From positions 1-45,394 of the forward strand of contig JAFYZV010000142.1 in the NCBI GenBank assembly GCA_017548525.1: a DNA stretch of 45,394 nt. Direction: 5' to 3'. Below are positions 42,766 to 45,394 of this stretch, piece by piece (position 1 is the first letter of the stretch; each line of letters starts with the position of its first letter). The translations under genes and the position numbers were made by a program. Below the pieces are notes generated by a model. It ran no database searches. It had not been told where the DNA came from and saw nothing but the letters and a program-made list of their open reading frames with translations. Source of the stretch: Prevotella sp. Its GTDB lineage: Bacteria > Bacteroidota > Bacteroidia > Bacteroidales > Bacteroidaceae.

Positions 42766-43107
42766 ATGATGCAAAGAAAACCAACTATGAGAAAAAACGA
42801 CGTAGAAATTGAAATCGGTCGTGTTTTTAAAAGTGAATTTATGAACTATGAATTATCAGGTAGTGAAAAACGCCCTGTAAATATTTATGATGTATATGCC
42901 AATATCATGGATGATGAATACTATGGCGAAGGAACCTATCAATTAAAAATTGATTTTTATGGAGATGTACCTATAGATAATGATAAAAAAGAAAGCATGC
43001 GTGGGCATTTTGAAATCACGAGTGAAGTTGACGTTACACCTAATTCAGAAAAATCTCCTATTATAAAGATTAAAACTCCCTTTGTGCTACGCAAAAAACC
43101 TTATTGA
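42766..43107 (+). CDS. Small cytoplasmic protein of unknown function
   Basis: Up to 113 residues; ATGs at 42766, 42769 and 42787 (MRKNDVEIEIG) are all possible and none has a clear ribosome site. The protein is acidic, without signal peptide or membrane segment, and has alternating strand-like segments (VNIYDVYANIMDDEYYG, YQLKIDFYGDVPID, GHFEITSEVDVTP). It is distinctly A+T-rich. The next gene begins two bases after its stop, so the pair is co-transcribed. I do not recognise the family. Confidence 0.65.
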   Translation: MMQRKPTMRKNDVEIEIGRVFKSEFMNYELSGSEKRPVNIYDVYANIMDDEYYGEGTYQLKIDFYGDVPIDNDKKESMRGHFEITSEVDVTPNSEKSPIIKIKTPFVLRKKPY

Positions 43108-43109
43108 CA

Positions 43110-43364
43110 ATGAGTTTGATTACATTTCATATTGGAAAAGAATACTATTCCTATGATTCCTCATTATATATTGGAGATTTGTCATTAATCGCTTTTGAAC
43201 ATTGTCTAATAGAGGATATTAGAGAATACATGGAAAATCATAAAATACAAGGGGTAATACATGATATCGTGTTTGTTGATAACGATAACGATAATATTAA
43301 TTTTGCTTATGCAAAAAACTTTGAAAAGATTGAATCACTAACTATAATAAAAAGGCAAAAATGA
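43110..43364 (+). CDS. Small protein of unknown function
   Basis: 84 residues starting MSLITFHIGKEYYSYDSSLY (ATG at 43110). No signal peptide. Asp/Asn-rich near the end (VFVDNDNDNINFAYAKNF). It follows the preceding gene by two bases, and its stop overlaps the ATG of the Big_2 surface protein gene (43361), so the three genes appear to be one translation-coupled unit. Unrecognised; A+T-rich like its neighbours. Confidence 0.6.
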   Translation: MSLITFHIGKEYYSYDSSLYIGDLSLIAFEHCLIEDIREYMENHKIQGVIHDIVFVDNDNDNINFAYAKNFEKIESLTIIKRQK

Positions 43365-45289
43365 AAAAACTACATTTAACAACATTGTTTGTTGTCCTAT
43401 TGTGTATGGTTTCAATAAGCTTATATGCACAACAGACAACAATGACTATAGACAACCAAACTCCTGGATGGTTGTCGAGCAAAATCAATTATGGTGACCA
43501 ACAGACTGTAGAAAATTTAAAGGTTACAGGTTATCTCAATGGAACAGACTTTAAATTCTTAATCGATCTTCGTAATAACCAAAAATTAATGGTACTTGAT
43601 TTAGCTGATGCAAATATAGTTCATGGTGGTGAAACGCTGGTATATGTAGATGGTTATAGAAATGTCAAAATTGAGTTTGAAGACAACATTCTTAGTAGTT
43701 ATTTATTTGTCTATTTTTTTCAAAGACTACAAAAATTTATAACTCCAAAAACTTTAATGGGTGAAAACTACTTAATCTTTAATTGTGATTCCGTCATAAT
43801 CAATGGACTATTTAAAAGACTTACACTATCCCTTAATAATAGGATAAATTATTTAGAGTTAGCAGAAGGAATTGATTCCTTGGCATTTGAAGGTAATAAC
43901 TATTATAAACATAAAATGATTTTGCCAAGCACTATCAAAAAACTTGCTAATTTACGTTTGACAAATGGCGACAAAAGAATTATTGTATCAAAAATAGAAC
44001 ATCCCGAATTAGTGGAATACTCTAATTGCATTATTGAGGATGGTGACACAATACTTGTTCCTCGTGGAACGAAAGAGAGATACCAGAGTAAAAAGTCGCC
44101 ATTTAGTGTATTTAAAAACATTGTTGAGTTAGTTCCTCCAGAATCAATTGTTCTCAACAAGCTATCCATGAAACTATTTAAAAACGAAAAGTTCACATTA
44201 TCTGCGTCATTGATTCCCACTGATGCTTATTACAAGGGAATCATTTGGAAAAGCACGGATGAGAATGTGGTAACGGTTTCCCAAACAGGAGAGGTTATCG
44301 CAACCGGCTATGGAACGGCGAGCGTGATTGTTTGTTCAGAAAAGGATGAAAACACTGCCGACACTTGTATAGTAAATGTCTATGAACACACAACTGGTGT
44401 GAATATTTCCCAAAGCAATACTGAAGTAAATGTTGGTGAAACAATAGGACTTTCCGCCTATACGATACCACAAGGTACTACTGACAATGAGCTTGTTTGG
44501 CGTTCAAGCAATGAGGAAGTGGCTACGGTCAATTCAAATGGAAAAGTAACAGCACTAAAAGTTGGCGTTTGTACCATTTCCGCCACCGCTATTGACGGAG
44601 GCTCTACCGCTGAATGTGTTGTGACTGTTATCCAACCAGCAAACAGCATCAACATGAACAAACATTACCTATCTATCCGCGTTGGTAGTTATGAAGAGTT
44701 GCAAGCCACGGTTTCACCAGACAACACGACATACAAGGAAGTGAAGTGGGCATCTTCTAACAAAGATGTTGCGGAAGTCAGTGAGAGGGGAATTGTCACG
44801 GCAAAAAAGGCGGGAAAGGCTTATATATCCGCACATTCGATTTCCAATTCCAACGTGAAAGATTCTTGCGAGGTGGTTGTCCTTCAACCAGTAACTGGCA
44901 TCAAGATGGACGAGGCGAGCATTACATTTGAGGGTATAGGTAAAACGACACAGCTTACCGCAACGGTGCTTCCTGACGATGCGTCTGATAAGGCATTGCG
45001 TTGGTCAAGTTCCAATACATCTGTTTGCACCGTCTCTGATGGTGGTTTTATAGTCGCTGTTGGCATTGGAGTGTCTGTGGTAACGGCAACAACGGTTGAT
45101 GGCGGTTTTGTTGCCGTTTGCATCGTCACGGTGAAAGAGACAGATGGTATTGTATCTATTGACATTGACTCCTTGAATGGCAATGAGCGGATATATGATG
45201 CCCAAGGGAAACGTATAACTAATTTGCAACGAGGCATCAACATCATCCGCATGAATGATGGCACTATCAGGAAAGTAGTGGTGAAGTAG
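43361..45289 (+). CDS. Surface protein with four Big_2 Ig-like domains and sorting-type tail
   Basis: A 642-residue exported protein (signal peptide ending SLYAQ near residue 24). Residues about 35-250 form an A+T-rich region with short leucine-rich-like strands (LKVTGYLNGTDFKFLIDLRN, LMVLDLADANI), reminiscent of BspA-type surface proteins. Four Big_2 domains follow at about 262-342, 345-425, 426-508 and 509-592. Each shows the pattern '(W)(R/K)SS(N/D)..V(A/C)(T/E)V...G.(I/V)(T/V)A...G...(I/V)(T/S)A'. The last ~45 residues (ERIYDAQGKRITNLQRGINI and on) are a sorting-type tail. It is transcribed with two small upstream genes and ends in a strong terminator. Adhesion is a plausible but untested role. 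Confidence 0.85.
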   Translation: MKKLHLTTLFVVLLCMVSISLYAQQTTMTIDNQTPGWLSSKINYGDQQTVENLKVTGYLNGTDFKFLIDLRNNQKLMVLDLADANIVHGGETLVYVDGYRNVKIEFEDNILSSYLFVYFFQRLQKFITPKTLMGENYLIFNCDSVIINGLFKRLTLSLNNRINYLELAEGIDSLAFEGNNYYKHKMILPSTIKKLANLRLTNGDKRIIVSKIEHPELVEYSNCIIEDGDTILVPRGTKERYQSKKSPFSVFKNIVELVPPESIVLNKLSMKLFKNEKFTLSASLIPTDAYYKGIIWKSTDENVVTVSQTGEVIATGYGTASVIVCSEKDENTADTCIVNVYEHTTGVNISQSNTEVNVGETIGLSAYTIPQGTTDNELVWRSSNEEVATVNSNGKVTALKVGVCTISATAIDGGSTAECVVTVIQPANSINMNKHYLSIRVGSYEELQATVSPDNTTYKEVKWASSNKDVAEVSERGIVTAKKAGKAYISAHSISNSNVKDSCEVVVLQPVTGIKMDEASITFEGIGKTTQLTATVLPDDASDKALRWSSSNTSVCTVSDGGFIVAVGIGVSVVTATTVDGGFVAVCIVTVKETDGIVSIDIDSLNGNERIYDAQGKRITNLQRGINIIRMNDGTIRKVVVK

Positions 45290-45307
45290 GATTTTTTCAT
45301 GTACGAC

Positions 45308-45342
45308 AAACCTATCGTTTATTCTCCCTAAACGATAGGTTT
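45308..45342 (+). terminator. Strong intrinsic terminator
   Basis: AAACCTATCGTTTA (45308-45321) pairs perfectly with TAAACGATAGGTTT (45329-45342), 14 bp with a 7-base loop and a T-run (TTTTTC), 18 bases after the stop codon. Nothing further was seen in the last 50 bases. Confidence 0.88.
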
Positions 45343-45394
45343 TTCATATATAAATGTGTCGTTTACCTCTCTTGAATGGTTGTCTTGTTGGTTC

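Overview
The window is chromosomal DNA from a member of the Bacteroidales, most likely a Prevotella/Segatella relative. Three things point there. Promoters repeatedly show the Bacteroidetes pattern of a TTTG-like -33 box about 19-21 bases before a TAnnTTTG -7 box. Many genes encode lipoproteins or secreted proteins with short signal peptides ending in AQ or AG. Several secreted proteins end in short 'GIYV..G.K..VK' style tails typical of these bacteria. No rRNA, tRNA, CRISPR array or intact insertion sequence was seen.

Left part (1-10144): a partial aspartate aminotransferase, an lptF/G-ribBA pair with its own consensus promoter, then an A+T-rich island with a 22-bp tandem repeat, a consensus promoter, a strongly self-complementary leader and a secreted protein of unknown function. 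These are followed by thioredoxin reductase (trxB), a two-cysteine glutathione-peroxidase-like thiol peroxidase, and a translationally coupled pair of small lipoproteins.

Middle part (10218-20822, all minus strand): a long housekeeping operon running DUF4369 lipoprotein, dihydroorotase, stand-alone MetH reactivation domain, metallophosphoesterase, PlsC acyltransferase, lipoprotein, DPM-type glycosyltransferase, Mfd, with stop/start overlaps or very short gaps. Next to it lies a DivIC/FtsB-like division gene with a small membrane protein.

Accessory part (20929-33984): a RelE-type toxin-antitoxin pair, a frameshifted and truncated GLUG-repeat surface protein gene, and a 1565-residue secreted multi-domain protein with a metallopeptidase-like HExxH motif and a dockerin-like tail. 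Further on are aroB, a GH43 glycosidase, a GT2 glycosyltransferase, a sugar-phosphate transferase and a SprT-like protein.

Right part (33986-45394): a co-oriented secreted-protein cluster (GH127 beta-L-arabinofuranosidase, small tail-bearing protein, CotH-type kinase with DUF4859-like domain, metallopeptidase-like protein with DUF4859-like domain), a PIN-domain toxin-antitoxin pair, and an A+T-rich island. That island holds degenerate repeats, a consensus promoter, a second highly structured RNA candidate with mutually exclusive folds, and a three-gene set ending in a Big_2-repeat surface protein. The most unusual material is the pair of structured RNA candidates directly behind consensus promoters (4941-5105 and 42425-42713) and the CotH/DUF4859/GH127 secreted cluster.
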